In this document: in pieces, positions 32,737-41,262 of the stretch
Layout: each line of letters begins with the position of its first letter
How positions within the stretch are numbered: the first letter of the stretch is position 1
Assembly (NCBI RefSeq): GCF_002214545.1
Contig: NZ_CP015105.1
Span: 1,426,001-1,490,000, forward strand
Reading direction: 5' to 3'
Origin: Thermococcus thioreducens
GTDB lineage: Archaea > Methanobacteriota_B > Thermococci > Thermococcales > Thermococcaceae
Length of the DNA stretch: 64,000 nucleotides
Position numbers and translations under genes: made by a program
Notes under the pieces: generated by a model
Told to the model about the DNA's origin: nothing
Databases searched by the model: none
The model's input: the letters and a program-made list of their open reading frames with translations, nothing else

Positions 32737-34635
32737 ATGGCTAAGGGATTGGATATTAAAGACCTCGGGAAGTTCAGGCTCGTTGGGAACGTTGATGCTT
32801 TCAGGAAAAGGCTCGTCTTTCAGGTCACGGAGATAAGCCTTGAAAAGGACGACTACTTCTCGAGGCTCTACATCTACGATGGGAGAAAGGTCAGGCCGTT
32901 TACGGCGGGAAAGAAGGACGGAAACCCACGTTTTTCCCCCGATGGAAAGCTCATAGCATTCACCTCGAAGCGAGACAAGGAGAGCAAGGAGGCCGAGCTG
33001 TATGTAATCCCAACCGACGGCGGCGAGGCGAGGCTTTTAGTGAAGTTCAAGTATGGGATTAAAAACCTCCGCTTCACCGAGGACGGAAAGGGCATAGCGG
33101 TCGTCACGCCAGTGGACATCGAGAAGAAGCCGAAGGACGACGTCCACGTCATCAAGGAGATTCCCTTCTGGTTCAACGGTGTCGGCTGGGTCTACGGAAA
33201 GAGGAGCGTCGTCTATCTGGTGGACATCGAGACGGGCAGAAAAAGGCGCTTAACCCCCAAGAACCTCGACGTCTCGCAGGTTCGCTTCCACAAGGGCAGA
33301 CTCTACTTCATTGCCCAGGAAGACCGCGAGAGGAAGCCCATGGTGAGCGACCTCTACGCCCTTGAGGGCAGGAAGGCGAAAAGGCTCACCCCCGGAGAGT
33401 GGAGCGTCCAGGACTTCATTCCCCTCGACGACGGCACGTTCATCCTCAAGGCAAACACGAGGGAGCGCGGTATCCCCACAAACACCAACATCTACCACTA
33501 CAACCCGGAGACGGGCGAGATGAGGAAGCTCACCTCGGAACTCGACCGCTCGGCCTACAACTCCCTCAACTGCGACGTCAGGGGGAGCCAGAGGGCGGAG
33601 CTGGTTTTCAGGGACGGCTGGGTTTATTACGTGGCAACGGATGGCCCGAGGGCGAACCTCTTCAGGGTAAACCTTGAGGGGAAGATAGAGCGCGTCATCG
33701 GCGGCGATAGAAGCGTCGAGAGCTTTGCCATTGGGGACTACATAGCCTTCACCGCCCAGGACGCGGTCACTCCAACGGAGCTCTACGTTCTCCGTGACGG
33801 GAAGGAAAAGAAGGTCACGGACTTCAACGGCTGGATAAAGGAGTACAAGCTCTCGAAGCCGGAGCACTTCACCGTCAGGACCAGCGACGGCGTTGAGATT
33901 GACGCGTGGATTATGAAGCCCGTTGACTTTGAGCCGGGCAAAAAGTATCCGGCCGTTCTGGAAATCCACGGCGGGCCTAAGACAGCCTACGGCTACTCCT
34001 TCATGCACGAGTTCCACGTTTTAACAGCGAAAGGCTTCGTTGTAATCTTCTCCAACCCACGCGGGAGTGACGGCTACGGCGAGGACTTCGCCGACATCAG
34101 GGAGCACTACGGCGAAAGGGACTACCAGGATCTGATGGAGGTCGTTGACGAAGCCGTTAAGCGCTTCGACTTCATCGATGCGGAGAGGATTGGCGTCACC
34201 GGCGGCTCCTACGGCGGCTTCATGACCAACTGGATAGTGGGGCACACAAACAGATTTAAGGCCGCTGTAACCCAGCGTTCAATCTCCAACTGGGTGAGCT
34301 TCTTTGGTACAACTGACATCGGCTACTTCTTCGCGCCCGATCAGATAGGCGGCGACCCATGGAGCAACACCGACGGCTACTGGGAGAAGAGCCCGCTGAA
34401 GTACGCACCCAACGTTGAAACGCCCCTGCTCATAATCCACTCGATGGAGGACTACCGCTGCTGGCTTCCCGAGGCTCTCCAGTTCTACACGGCGCTCAAA
34501 CACCTGGGCAAGACCGTTGAGCTTGCCATCTTCCCCGGAGAGAACCACGACCTCAGCCGCTCCGGCAAACCGAAGCACAGGGTTAAGCGCTTGGAGCTGA
34601 TAGCAGGGTGGATGGAGAGGTGGCTGAAGGAATGA
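32737..34635 (+). CDS. Acylaminoacyl-peptidase / S9 family prolyl oligopeptidase
   Basis: A 632-aa two-domain serine peptidase. An N-terminal seven-bladed beta-propeller (repeated 'GNPRFSPDGKLIAFTSKR' style blades) covers an alpha/beta-hydrolase domain with GGSYGGF (Ser491) and a late catalytic His in GENHDLSRSG. This matches Thermococcales acylaminoacyl peptidases of the S9C group, which remove acylated residues from short peptides. A TATA box (CTTTTATACG, about 32696-32705) puts transcription near 32727, so the start is ATG 32737 rather than the longer frame from 32677. GC composition returns to the local norm here, marking the right edge of the island. Confidence 0.92.
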   Translation: MAKGLDIKDLGKFRLVGNVDAFRKRLVFQVTEISLEKDDYFSRLYIYDGRKVRPFTAGKKDGNPRFSPDGKLIAFTSKRDKESKEAELYVIPTDGGEARLLVKFKYGIKNLRFTEDGKGIAVVTPVDIEKKPKDDVHVIKEIPFWFNGVGWVYGKRSVVYLVDIETGRKRRLTPKNLDVSQVRFHKGRLYFIAQEDRERKPMVSDLYALEGRKAKRLTPGEWSVQDFIPLDDGTFILKANTRERGIPTNTNIYHYNPETGEMRKLTSELDRSAYNSLNCDVRGSQRAELVFRDGWVYYVATDGPRANLFRVNLEGKIERVIGGDRSVESFAIGDYIAFTAQDAVTPTELYVLRDGKEKKVTDFNGWIKEYKLSKPEHFTVRTSDGVEIDAWIMKPVDFEPGKKYPAVLEIHGGPKTAYGYSFMHEFHVLTAKGFVVIFSNPRGSDGYGEDFADIREHYGERDYQDLMEVVDEAVKRFDFIDAERIGVTGGSYGGFMTNWIVGHTNRFKAAVTQRSISNWVSFFGTTDIGYFFAPDQIGGDPWSNTDGYWEKSPLKYAPNVETPLLIIHSMEDYRCWLPEALQFYTALKHLGKTVELAIFPGENHDLSRSGKPKHRVKRLELIAGWMERWLKE

Positions 34636-34705
34636 CTTTTCTCTCTTTTCCTTAGTGGAGTAACCCTTAAATACGTGAATCCACATATTTCTGTGCGGTG
34701 ATGGC

Positions 34706-34978
34706 ATGCCAAACATAACACTCTCCATCCCGCCAGACATCTACCGAAGGATGAGGAAGCACCCGGAGATAAAGTGGAGCGAGGTGGCAAGGAAAGCCAT
34801 AGTGGAATACCTCGCGAAAATTGAGGCCGAGGAGCTTAGCTCGGACGAACTGCTCTCGCTCCTTGGAGACGAGTTTAGGAAGGAGCTTGAGAGCACACCA
34901 GTTGGCGAGTACGAGAAAGCACTCAAAGAGACGAGGGATGCCGAATGGAAAAGGCTCTCTACGACACCAACGTCTTGA
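34706..34978 (+). CDS. vapB: VapB-type antitoxin
   Basis: A 90-aa protein. The N-terminal ribbon-helix-helix-like segment (NITLSIPPDIYRRMRKHPEI, WSEVARKAIVEYLAK) should bind DNA, and an acidic, flexible C-terminus should wrap the toxin. It overlaps the downstream PIN gene by 34 nt, a common VapBC layout. An in-frame ATG follows GGTGATGG. Autoregulation of the pair is typical of the family but no operator was identified here. Confidence 0.82.
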   Translation: MPNITLSIPPDIYRRMRKHPEIKWSEVARKAIVEYLAKIEAEELSSDELLSLLGDEFRKELESTPVGEYEKALKETRDAEWKRLSTTPTS

Positions 34979-35271
34979 TTGAGGCTGTAAAATCTCGCAA
35001 AAAGCTCAAAGGATACACAACGGTTCTCAACGTTGTGGAGTTTCCGAGGGCGCTTGAGCTCGGCCTGACCGTGATAACGCCGAGCCTCGAAGACTACCTG
35101 CTGGCAATCAAGGTATCTCAGGCGATGGTCAGAAAAGGAACTTCAGTTCCAGCGGTTGATGCGATAGTTGCTGCGGTTGCGATAAACCGGGAGTTGACGC
35201 TCGTCACGAAAGATAAACACTTCGAGTGGATAAAAGGAGAGTTTGGAGATCTAAAACTTCAGAGCATATAA
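34945..35271 (+). CDS. vapC: VapC-type PIN-domain toxin ribonuclease
   Basis: A 108-aa PIN protein. Acidic residues fall in ALYDTNVLIEAV (first Asp), VVEFPRALE (Glu), PAVDAIVAA and VTKDKHFEWI, the usual four-residue metal centre of VapC RNases. VapC toxins cleave tRNA or rRNA when freed from VapB. The start lies within the antitoxin gene, so translation is coupled. Normal size and intact motifs suggest it is functional. Confidence 0.87.
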   Translation: MEKALYDTNVLIEAVKSRKKLKGYTTVLNVVEFPRALELGLTVITPSLEDYLLAIKVSQAMVRKGTSVPAVDAIVAAVAINRELTLVTKDKHFEWIKGEFGDLKLQSI

Positions 35272-35359
35272 TCCCAGTTTTATTAACCTCCAGGGCGCTT
35301 GTAGCCTCTGGATTCCCACGTTTTATCGGAGAGTTTTAGCGTTTACACGGAACTCTCAC

Positions 35360-35681
35360 TCAGGGCATCAGGCCCAAGACTAGAAGGGCCGCCAAAACCA
35401 ACGGGCCGAGCAGGAACATGGCCACCGCAGATTCTTCCGTTGGTTTCTCTGGATCAACTTTCCGAACTATCCACAAGCCGAGTGGAAATCCCACAATAAG
35501 GCCCAGAAACCAGCCGAGGGTCACCAGTTTGCCATTTGGGATAGTTTGTTGTCACCATTGCCACAAACAGGAGAAAAACACCCCGCGATGCCTTCACGGT
35601 GCTTCTCTGTCGTCCTACCAAAATGAAGAATCCTGCCCATGTGAGGGTAAATACTAAACCCAGTATGAACTCCGTGAGCAT
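35360..35681 (-). pseudogene. Small membrane protein with single-base frameshift
   Basis: From ATG 35681 the frame encodes a membrane segment (MLTEFILGLVFTLTWAGFFI), a basic loop and a second helix (VFLLFVAMVTT). The frame then breaks at a run of T (35535-35537 on the plus strand). Dropping one base there restores a second half with helices VTLGWFLGLIVGFPLGLW and LLGPLVLAALLVLGLMP before a TGA at 35360-35362. The span is 3n+1 bases, as expected for one inserted base. It is therefore a four-helix hypothetical protein, either newly inactivated or affected by a sequencing error. Confidence 0.6.
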
Positions 35682-35722
35682 GGCACCGCACCGTGAGTTC
35701 TTCAGTGGGGGAGTATTAAAAC

Positions 35723-35860
35723 TTAACTCAACGTCTCCCCTCTATCCATCTGGTCGCTCTTGAAGAAGGGAATAAATACGTTGTCGAAGTGCTGAGTACC
35801 CATCGTTTTTAGCATTGTTTCTCCAACCAAACCGACAAAGAACTGACATAATTCAAATTT
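35723..35860 (-). other. Possible C-terminal gene remnant
   Basis: The roughly 250-nt gap before the MobA-like gene contains, on the minus strand, a short protein-like reading frame ending in a TAA at 35723-35725 (for example TMGTQHFDNVFIPFFKSDQM). The only internal ATG is at 35815 and no ribosome site precedes it. Its composition looks coding, so it may be the tail of a lost gene. I cannot name the family, and chance is not excluded. Confidence 0.25.
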
Positions 35861-35931
35861 TTGGAGAAAAACTTGTATAAATGACAGGAAGCCGGAAAAA
35901 GGTTTTTAAACAGCCCGCCCTAGTTCCGCCC

Positions 35932-36519
35932 ATGAGGGCGTACATCTTGGCGTTTCCAGAGAAGCGGTGGGAGAACTACACCCTCCCCGTTGCGGGCGAG
36001 CCCGTTGTTAAGCTCACCGAGCAGAGGCTCCTCATGAGCAAGAGGACAGACGAAGTCATCACGGTAGTTCGGAGGGACAAGCTCAAAACTTATTCCCTCC
36101 ACGTTTCAAATCCCCTTCCTGTTTCCGCGAGGAGCAAGATGGAAGCACTTCTGAAGGCCCTTCCGGATGGGCCTTTCTTTCTGGCCGAAGGGAACATGCC
36201 ACTGATAATGCCGTTTTTTGTTAACTACATGGTCGGGCTCTTCTATGAGAATGAACCGGAGGCGCTGATACCGGTCTGGAAGGACGGGACGGCGGAGGTC
36301 ACGCACGCAATTTACGAGCCTGATGCCCTCATGGACGCCATAGAAGCGGCGCTGGCAGAGGGCTACAGGAACCTGAGCAGAATAGCAGAGTTCCTGGACT
36401 ACGAGCCACTGCCCATTGAGGAGCTGGCGAAGAGGAACCCCAAGGTGACGCTGAGCTTTTTCAGAGTGAGGAACTCCTTTGACGTTAGATTCGCGGCCGA
36501 GACCCTCAGGAAGCTGTGA
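35932..36519 (+). CDS. MobA-like nucleotidyltransferase-fold protein, degenerate
   Basis: A 195-aa protein resembling MobA/CofC-type NTP transferases in outline: an N-terminal strand (MRAYILAFPEKRW), LPVAGEPVVKLTEQRLL, and GPFFLAEGNMPLIMPFFVNY in the place of the metal-binding GDMPLL segment. The glycine-rich LAGGxSxRMG loop of true MobA is absent, so activity on molybdopterin is doubtful. TATA-like GGTTTTTAAAC (35901-35911) predicts transcription at about 35931. ATG 35932 would then be leaderless, which agrees with the lack of a ribosome site; a frame from 35881 would lie upstream of the transcript. Confidence 0.6.
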   Translation: MRAYILAFPEKRWENYTLPVAGEPVVKLTEQRLLMSKRTDEVITVVRRDKLKTYSLHVSNPLPVSARSKMEALLKALPDGPFFLAEGNMPLIMPFFVNYMVGLFYENEPEALIPVWKDGTAEVTHAIYEPDALMDAIEAALAEGYRNLSRIAEFLDYEPLPIEELAKRNPKVTLSFFRVRNSFDVRFAAETLRKL

Positions 36520-36647
36520 TGCAAATTCACTTTGGAGGTTTCCCAAATTAATGCAAGAATACTTAAATAGTGTAAGACCTACAATATATTAAGGGCAGGG
36601 CTCCACAGGTTCTTCTGCCCGGTTCGGACCAAAAGGAGAGATTTATT

Positions 36648-37679
36648 ATGAAAAAAATTCTGAGCGCAGCGCTCTCGCTGCTAGTACTGTTTAGTTTGAT
36701 GGCGGTGTTGGGCCCCCCCGCCGTTTCTGCAAAACCGCTGAGCGGATACAACGTGCTGATACTGAAGAACGTGGACGCATGGAACTCGCCGGCGGTTGAG
36801 GATACCCTCACCGACATGGGGGTTCCGTATGATGTCATGACAAGCACTGAGCTTCAGAACAAGACGGCCCAAGGGCTCATAGACGCGTACGATATGATTA
36901 TTGTCGTAAGCGACCAGCCCCAGAGCTTTTACGACCAGATAGGGCCCCAGATGGGCAAGCTGGAAGAGTACGTAAGGGCAGGGAAGGTTCTTGAGATCCA
37001 TGCCGCCAACTGGGGATGGAACGGAGGGCTTTGGACGACACCCCTCCCAAGGAACGTCACGATAGTGCGGAGCTATTCGAGCTACGATTATGTGATAGCC
37101 AACAACACGACGCTTTACAGCAGCTACGCCAGCCACGGCTACTTCGTCGGCCTCCCGGCCGATGCAGAGATAATAACCGTCCAGGCACCCACCGGAAGCC
37201 CAGACTACGGCAAGCCAAGTACCGCAATATACACCCTCGGGAACGGCAGGGTCTTCGTCACCGGCCTGACCATTGAGTACAGCGTTGCCAGAAGAGGCCC
37301 CGAATGGAAAGCGTTCTACACCGAGATGGTCATGAATAACCTCGGATATTCTCAGACGGCACCGGCTCCGGAGATGCCGATCCAGAGGGGAATAAACGTG
37401 ATGCTCTTCAACTTCTACTACTACACCCAGTACCACAGGAACCTTGAGAGATACAACGCCCTGTACGAAGAGGCCTTTGCGGGAGGCATGGACAACGAGA
37501 CCCTGGGACTGGCGACCATCCAGAACGACACCGCCGCTGATTATTACGCCAACGCAAGCCAGTACGGCCCGGTTGTGGCGAACTTCCCGAGAATCTACAT
37601 CTTCATAGACCTGAGAAAGGCAGCGCTTCATCAGAAGCAGGCCGTAAAAATACTTGAAGAAGCGATGGCGGACCGGTGA
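36648..37679 (+). CDS. Secreted hypothetical protein, class I glutamine-amidotransferase-like fold
   Basis: A 343-aa protein with a clear signal peptide (MKKILSAALSLLVLFSLMAV, cleavage near SAK). A Rossmann-like domain follows: YNVLILKNVDAWNSPAVEDT, a second strand MIIVVSDQPQSFYDQ, LEEYVRAGKVLEIHAANWGW and VFVTGLTIEYS, reminiscent of DUF4350/GATase-like extracellular domains. The C-terminal 90 residues are Tyr/Asn-rich. No membrane anchor or CGP tail is present, so it is probably released or lipid-free. AAAGGAGAG lies 8 nt before ATG 36648. Function is unknown. Confidence 0.75.
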   Translation: MKKILSAALSLLVLFSLMAVLGPPAVSAKPLSGYNVLILKNVDAWNSPAVEDTLTDMGVPYDVMTSTELQNKTAQGLIDAYDMIIVVSDQPQSFYDQIGPQMGKLEEYVRAGKVLEIHAANWGWNGGLWTTPLPRNVTIVRSYSSYDYVIANNTTLYSSYASHGYFVGLPADAEIITVQAPTGSPDYGKPSTAIYTLGNGRVFVTGLTIEYSVARRGPEWKAFYTEMVMNNLGYSQTAPAPEMPIQRGINVMLFNFYYYTQYHRNLERYNALYEEAFAGGMDNETLGLATIQNDTAADYYANASQYGPVVANFPRIYIFIDLRKAALHQKQAVKILEEAMADR

Positions 37680-37684
37680 CGCCA

Positions 37685-38203
37685 TCACCCCAAATCCATT
37701 GCTTTTCTTACCCTGTCGGCTATCAAAACCGCCAGGGCGGCTTTTATAACGTCCACGGGGATGAAGGGCAGCACCCCGAGGAGAAACGCTTTGTGGAAGT
37801 CTCCCGCGAGGAACAGGCCGAGTCTCAGCCAGCCGAGGAGGTATATGGCCCCAACCCCCGCAAGGGAGCCGAGGACCATTCCTGTTTTTCTCCCCGATTT
37901 TTCGGTTATATAACCTGTAAGAAATGCCGCTATGGGGAAGGCCGCTATGTATCCACCGGTTGGCCCGTAGAGGACTGCAAACCCTCCCTGAAAGTTGGCA
38001 AATACCGGGATGCCCACGGCACCCATGAGAACGTAAACCAGCTGGCTCAAAAAGCCGAGTCTTGCCCCAAGAACGAGTCCGCTAAGGAGAACGAGGAACA
38101 CCTGAAGTGTTACTGGAACCGGCCCCACTGGAATGCTGATCTGAGCCCCCACTGCAGTCAGGGCCGCGAAGAGACCTGCAAAGGCTACATCGCGTGCTCT
38201 CAT
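37685..38203 (-). CDS. bioY: Biotin transporter substrate-binding subunit BioY
   Basis: A membrane protein of 172 aa with six helices and BioY signatures: FAALTAVGAQISIPVGPVPV, LVLGARLGFLSQLVYVLMG, GGFAVLYGPTGGYIAAFP. It is the S component of an ECF-type vitamin transporter that captures biotin. The energising ATPase and T component are encoded nearby on the other strand behind birA. ATG 38203 follows GGTGG; the frame from 38224 has a weaker start context. Expression is probably controlled by biotin through the shared operator at 38228-38256. Confidence 0.93.
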   Translation of the reverse strand: MRARDVAFAGLFAALTAVGAQISIPVGPVPVTLQVFLVLLSGLVLGARLGFLSQLVYVLMGAVGIPVFANFQGGFAVLYGPTGGYIAAFPIAAFLTGYITEKSGRKTGMVLGSLAGVGAIYLLGWLRLGLFLAGDFHKAFLLGVLPFIPVDVIKAALAVLIADRVRKAMDLG

Positions 38204-38227
38204 TTGACCACCATCCGGGAGCACTTC

Positions 38228-38256
38228 CGTTAATCTTTAAAACGTTTTAGTTAACG
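38228..38256. promoter_or_regulatory. Candidate BirA operator in the bioY-birA divergent promoter
   Basis: An interrupted palindrome CGTTAA-17 nt-TTAACG lies between the divergent bioY and birA genes. It encloses a second 10-bp palindrome AAAACGTTTT, and the TATA-like elements of both genes fall inside it. The birA product carries an N-terminal helix-turn-helix, so autoregulation and co-repression of bioY with biotinyl-AMP is the expected logic. Binding itself is inferred. Confidence 0.55.
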
Positions 38257-38269
38257 AAAATTGGTCGGT

Positions 38270-39043
38270 ATGAGGGGGCTGATAAAGGACAGTCCCGTTA
38301 AGAGGGGCATACTGTCCATGATGAGGAGCAGGGAGATGGTATCCGGGGAGGATATGGCAAGAGAGCTGGGAGTTTCGAGGGTCTCCGTATGGAAGCACAT
38401 TAAAGAGCTCCAGGCCCTCGGATACGGCATAGAGACCACAGGAAAGGGGTACCGGCTCGTTTCCACCCCCGAAAAGCCATATCCCTGGGAGCTTGACGTC
38501 AGAAGCTACTACCTTTTGAAGACACCGTCAACCATGGAGGTCGCGGAAAGGCTGGCTGAGAGGGGAGAACCGGAATGGACGTTTGTCATAGCGGAGGAGC
38601 AGACCGCAGGAAGGGCCCGTCGGGGAGGGCGGTGGCTTTCGAGGAGGGGAGGCCTGTACTTCTCGGTGATTCTGCGGCCAGGGATTAGGCTTACGGACGT
38701 CGGAAACCTCATGGAGCCCTCCCTCAAAGCGGTCGCGAGAACCCTGGGAGGTTACAGGATCCCTGTGGAGGTTCTTGAGGAGGGGATCTATACAGGAGGA
38801 AAAAAGATAGCGGGCGTCCTTCTGGAGGCGGCAGGGGAGCTGGATATGGTTCGATACGCCATCATCGGGGTTGGGCTGAACGTTTCCAATCCTGTGCCGG
38901 ACGATGCGACGTCCATGGCACGTGTGCTCGGAAGGGCGCCCACACTCATAGATGTCTCCAGGAAGCTGTTCAGGGAACTCAAGCTCTCACTGGGAACTTT
39001 TTTAAATCAGCAGTCGGAAGTTGAAAGCGATGCTGAGGGCTGA
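38270..39043 (+). CDS. birA: Biotin operon repressor / biotin-protein ligase BirA
   Basis: A 257-aa bifunctional protein. Residues about 1-65 form a winged helix (EDMARELGVSRVSVWKHIKE), and the rest is a biotin ligase domain with the adenylate-binding AEEQTAGRARRGGRWLSRRG loop, a central sheet (GLYFSVILRP), and the biotin-site GGKKIAGVLLEA. It activates biotin and transfers it to BCCP-type carrier lysines, and can repress transcription. The start at ATG 38270 is nearly leaderless given the TATA-like element near 38236-38245. Its 3' end overlaps ecfA by 14 nt, so it heads a transport operon. Confidence 0.93.
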   Translation: MRGLIKDSPVKRGILSMMRSREMVSGEDMARELGVSRVSVWKHIKELQALGYGIETTGKGYRLVSTPEKPYPWELDVRSYYLLKTPSTMEVAERLAERGEPEWTFVIAEEQTAGRARRGGRWLSRRGGLYFSVILRPGIRLTDVGNLMEPSLKAVARTLGGYRIPVEVLEEGIYTGGKKIAGVLLEAAGELDMVRYAIIGVGLNVSNPVPDDATSMARVLGRAPTLIDVSRKLFRELKLSLGTFLNQQSEVESDAEG

Positions 39044-39821
39044 GAACGTCTGGCATGTCTACGAGAACGGGAGAGAGGCCCTGAGAGGCATAGACTTTGA
39101 AATGGGCGAGGAGATAGTGGCTCTGGTGGGCCAGAACGGGAGCGGAAAGACGACGCTGGCAAAGCACTTCAACGGCCTCCTGAAGCCCACAAAGGGGAGG
39201 GTAATCGTCGATGGAATGGACACAAGGGAGCATACCGTCGCAGAGCTGAGCAGAATAGTCGGCTACGTCTTTCAGAACCCGGAGCACATGTTCTTTGAGG
39301 AGAGTGTCTTCAGGGAGGTTGCATTCGGCCCAAAGAACCTCGGCCTGGATGAGGACGAGGTCGAGAGCAGGGTGAGGTGGGCACTGAAGACCGTCAACCT
39401 TGAGGGCTACGAAGAGAGAACACCGTACTCCCTCAGCGGTGGTGAAAAGCAGAGACTGGCTATAGCCTGCGTCCTGGCCATGAAGCCGAAGTACCTAATT
39501 CTGGACGAACCTACTACCGGTCTGGACGCCAGAAACGCCGCAGGAGTCGTCAAGACCATACGCGAACTGAGAAAAAGCGGTCATGGAATACTCCTCATCA
39601 CCCACGATATGGACCTGGTCCTGGAGCTGGCCGAGAGGGTAGTTCTGCTCCACCGGGGCAGGAAGGTCTTCGACGGCCCTGTGGAAGAGTTCTTCTCCCT
39701 CGAACTTCATGAGTACGGGCTTGAAAAACCGGAGCTCCTCAGAATAAGTGAAAAACTCGGAATAGGGTTTGTTAGGAGCGCCTCGGAGGTCATAAACGTC
39801 CTGGCGGGTGGTTCGCGATGA
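39030..39821 (+). CDS. ecfA: ECF transporter ATPase (EcfA/BioM-like)
   Basis: A 263-aa ABC ATPase: Walker A LVGQNGSGKTTLAKHF, Q-loop YVFQNPEHMFFE (the energy-coupling-factor 'ENPxxQ'-type region), signature YSLSGGEKQRLAIAC, Walker B YLILDEPTTGLD and switch His in LLITHDMD. With EcfT it energises uptake by BioY. ATG 39030 lies inside the end of birA, and the gene ends overlapping ecfT by four bases (ATGA), so the three are translationally linked. The ECF pair may also serve other S components. Confidence 0.92.
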   Translation: MLRAENVWHVYENGREALRGIDFEMGEEIVALVGQNGSGKTTLAKHFNGLLKPTKGRVIVDGMDTREHTVAELSRIVGYVFQNPEHMFFEESVFREVAFGPKNLGLDEDEVESRVRWALKTVNLEGYEERTPYSLSGGEKQRLAIACVLAMKPKYLILDEPTTGLDARNAAGVVKTIRELRKSGHGILLITHDMDLVLELAERVVLLHRGRKVFDGPVEEFFSLELHEYGLEKPELLRISEKLGIGFVRSASEVINVLAGGSR

Positions 39822-40579
39822 TATACCCCTTCTACTTTGAGAGGGACTCCCTGCTTCACAGCCTCGACCCGAGGGTCAAGATAATCGGGACCCTCGCCGG
39901 GATTGCCGCAATAATGCTCTACAATGACCCCCTCTTCCTGATCCCGCTGTTCTTTCTCACTCTCATATCGGCCAAAGCTCTTGGAAGGATTGAAATCCGG
40001 GAGGTGCTTCGCCTTCTGAAGCCCCTCATCCCGATAGTTGTTATAACCATTGTGATATGGCCCCTGATATACAAGCCGAGGCTTGAGGGGCTTCTCTTCG
40101 GCATCTCCTTCTCGATGCGCCTGCTGACCTTCGCCCTGCTGACGTTCATGCTCCTGATGACGACGAGCCAGCGCGACCTGATCCTCGGCTTTGTGAAGCT
40201 GGGTATGCCCTACGAGTTCGGCCTGACGATTTCAATAGCACTCCGCTACATCCCTACCCTCTACATCCTGACTGGCAACATCATGGATGCCCAGAAGAGC
40301 CGGGGATGGGAGATGGAGAAGGGCAACTTCCTGGTCAGGATGAAGAGGATGAGCGCAGTCCTTATACCCCTTCTTGTGGCGTCTCTCAAGACTGCTCACG
40401 AGCTGAGCATAGCCCTAGAGAGCCGCGCCCTCGGTGCCACCAAGAAAAGGACGTTTCTCTACGACATCGAGATGAGGGGTAAGGACTATCTCGCCATGAC
40501 CGTCCTCCTGCTACTCTTTGCACTGGCGCTCTACGTCCGCTACGGCCTTGGACTGGGGCATATAAGTATGTACGGCTAG
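39818..40579 (+). CDS. ecfT: ECF transporter transmembrane T component (EcfT/BioN-like)
   Basis: A 253-aa membrane protein starting with a family-typical MIYPFYFERDSLLHSLDPRV. It has several helices and the cytoplasmic coupling motifs around AQKSRGWEMEKG and LESRALGATKKRTF (the two Ala-Arg-Gly-like motifs contacting EcfA). It couples ATP hydrolysis to toppling of the S component. Its TAG stop overlaps that of the convergent downstream gene (bases 40576-40579 are shared). Confidence 0.92.
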   Translation: MIYPFYFERDSLLHSLDPRVKIIGTLAGIAAIMLYNDPLFLIPLFFLTLISAKALGRIEIREVLRLLKPLIPIVVITIVIWPLIYKPRLEGLLFGISFSMRLLTFALLTFMLLMTTSQRDLILGFVKLGMPYEFGLTISIALRYIPTLYILTGNIMDAQKSRGWEMEKGNFLVRMKRMSAVLIPLLVASLKTAHELSIALESRALGATKKRTFLYDIEMRGKDYLAMTVLLLLFALALYVRYGLGLGHISMYG

Positions 40580-41211
40580 AGCAGGGGCTTTATTAAGGAG
40601 TCAATCGGTATCGAGTGGTCACCAACGGCGGAGACATAATCGGGAGGTGCCCTGAGAACTGTCATGTTGAGCCGGTAGTGGCCGCGGTAGGAGCTGGTTC
40701 TCAGTACGGCGAGGACATCAAAAATCTCCGGAAGGTCATAGAACCGCCTGAACTCCCCGGGAAGGTCGAGTTCGTTGAGCTCTATGGTTGAGTGTCCGAG
40801 AACCAGAATGAGCCCCTTTCTGTCAACCAGTTTTCTAACCTCCACTATTCCCCCGGCGGACCGGTTGAGGAGCGCTGGAAAGAGCGAGACCACCACAAGG
40901 GACCCATCCTCAACGACGTTTAACGCCTGGAGGAGCTCCTCAACGGAGTAGACGTTGCCTGCGTAGAGGTTCGAGACGTCCTCAGCGATGCGCTTCAGAA
41001 CCTTAACGGAAAACGATGCCCCCGGGCCGATATGGTAGGCGGGGCCGTTCTCAAGGGCATTTGCTATGAGATGGTACAAAAAGACGGTCTCGGCGAGCCC
41101 ATCGGCCGCTATCATGGCCGACATGCTCCCCTCGGCAAACGAGAGGGGAAACGCATCGAATGGCTTGACCTCCCTTGGCTGGAGCTCGGCCGGTTTGAAG
41201 AACATAGGCAT
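40576..41211 (-). CDS. Hypothetical protein, possible degenerate RecA/KaiC-like NTPase fold
   Basis: A 211-aa soluble protein without recognised domains. The pattern DGLAETVFLYHLIANALENG followed by YHIGPGASFSVKVLKRIAED and SLVVVSLFPALLNRS is reminiscent of archaeal RecA-superfamily (RadB/KaiC-like) proteins, but no Walker A GK(S/T) is present, so ATP binding is doubtful. A strong TATA box (TATTTATACC on the plus strand, about 41236-41245) places transcription near 41215, making ATG 41211 essentially leaderless. It is convergent with ecfT. Confidence 0.6.
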   Translation of the reverse strand: MPMFFKPAELQPREVKPFDAFPLSFAEGSMSAMIAADGLAETVFLYHLIANALENGPAYHIGPGASFSVKVLKRIAEDVSNLYAGNVYSVEELLQALNVVEDGSLVVVSLFPALLNRSAGGIVEVRKLVDRKGLILVLGHSTIELNELDLPGEFRRFYDLPEIFDVLAVLRTSSYRGHYRLNMTVLRAPPDYVSAVGDHSIPIDSLIKPLL

Positions 41212-41262
41212 CACATAGCTTAGTGCGCTGGGGATATTTATACCTTGCCCAAAAATAGAAAC

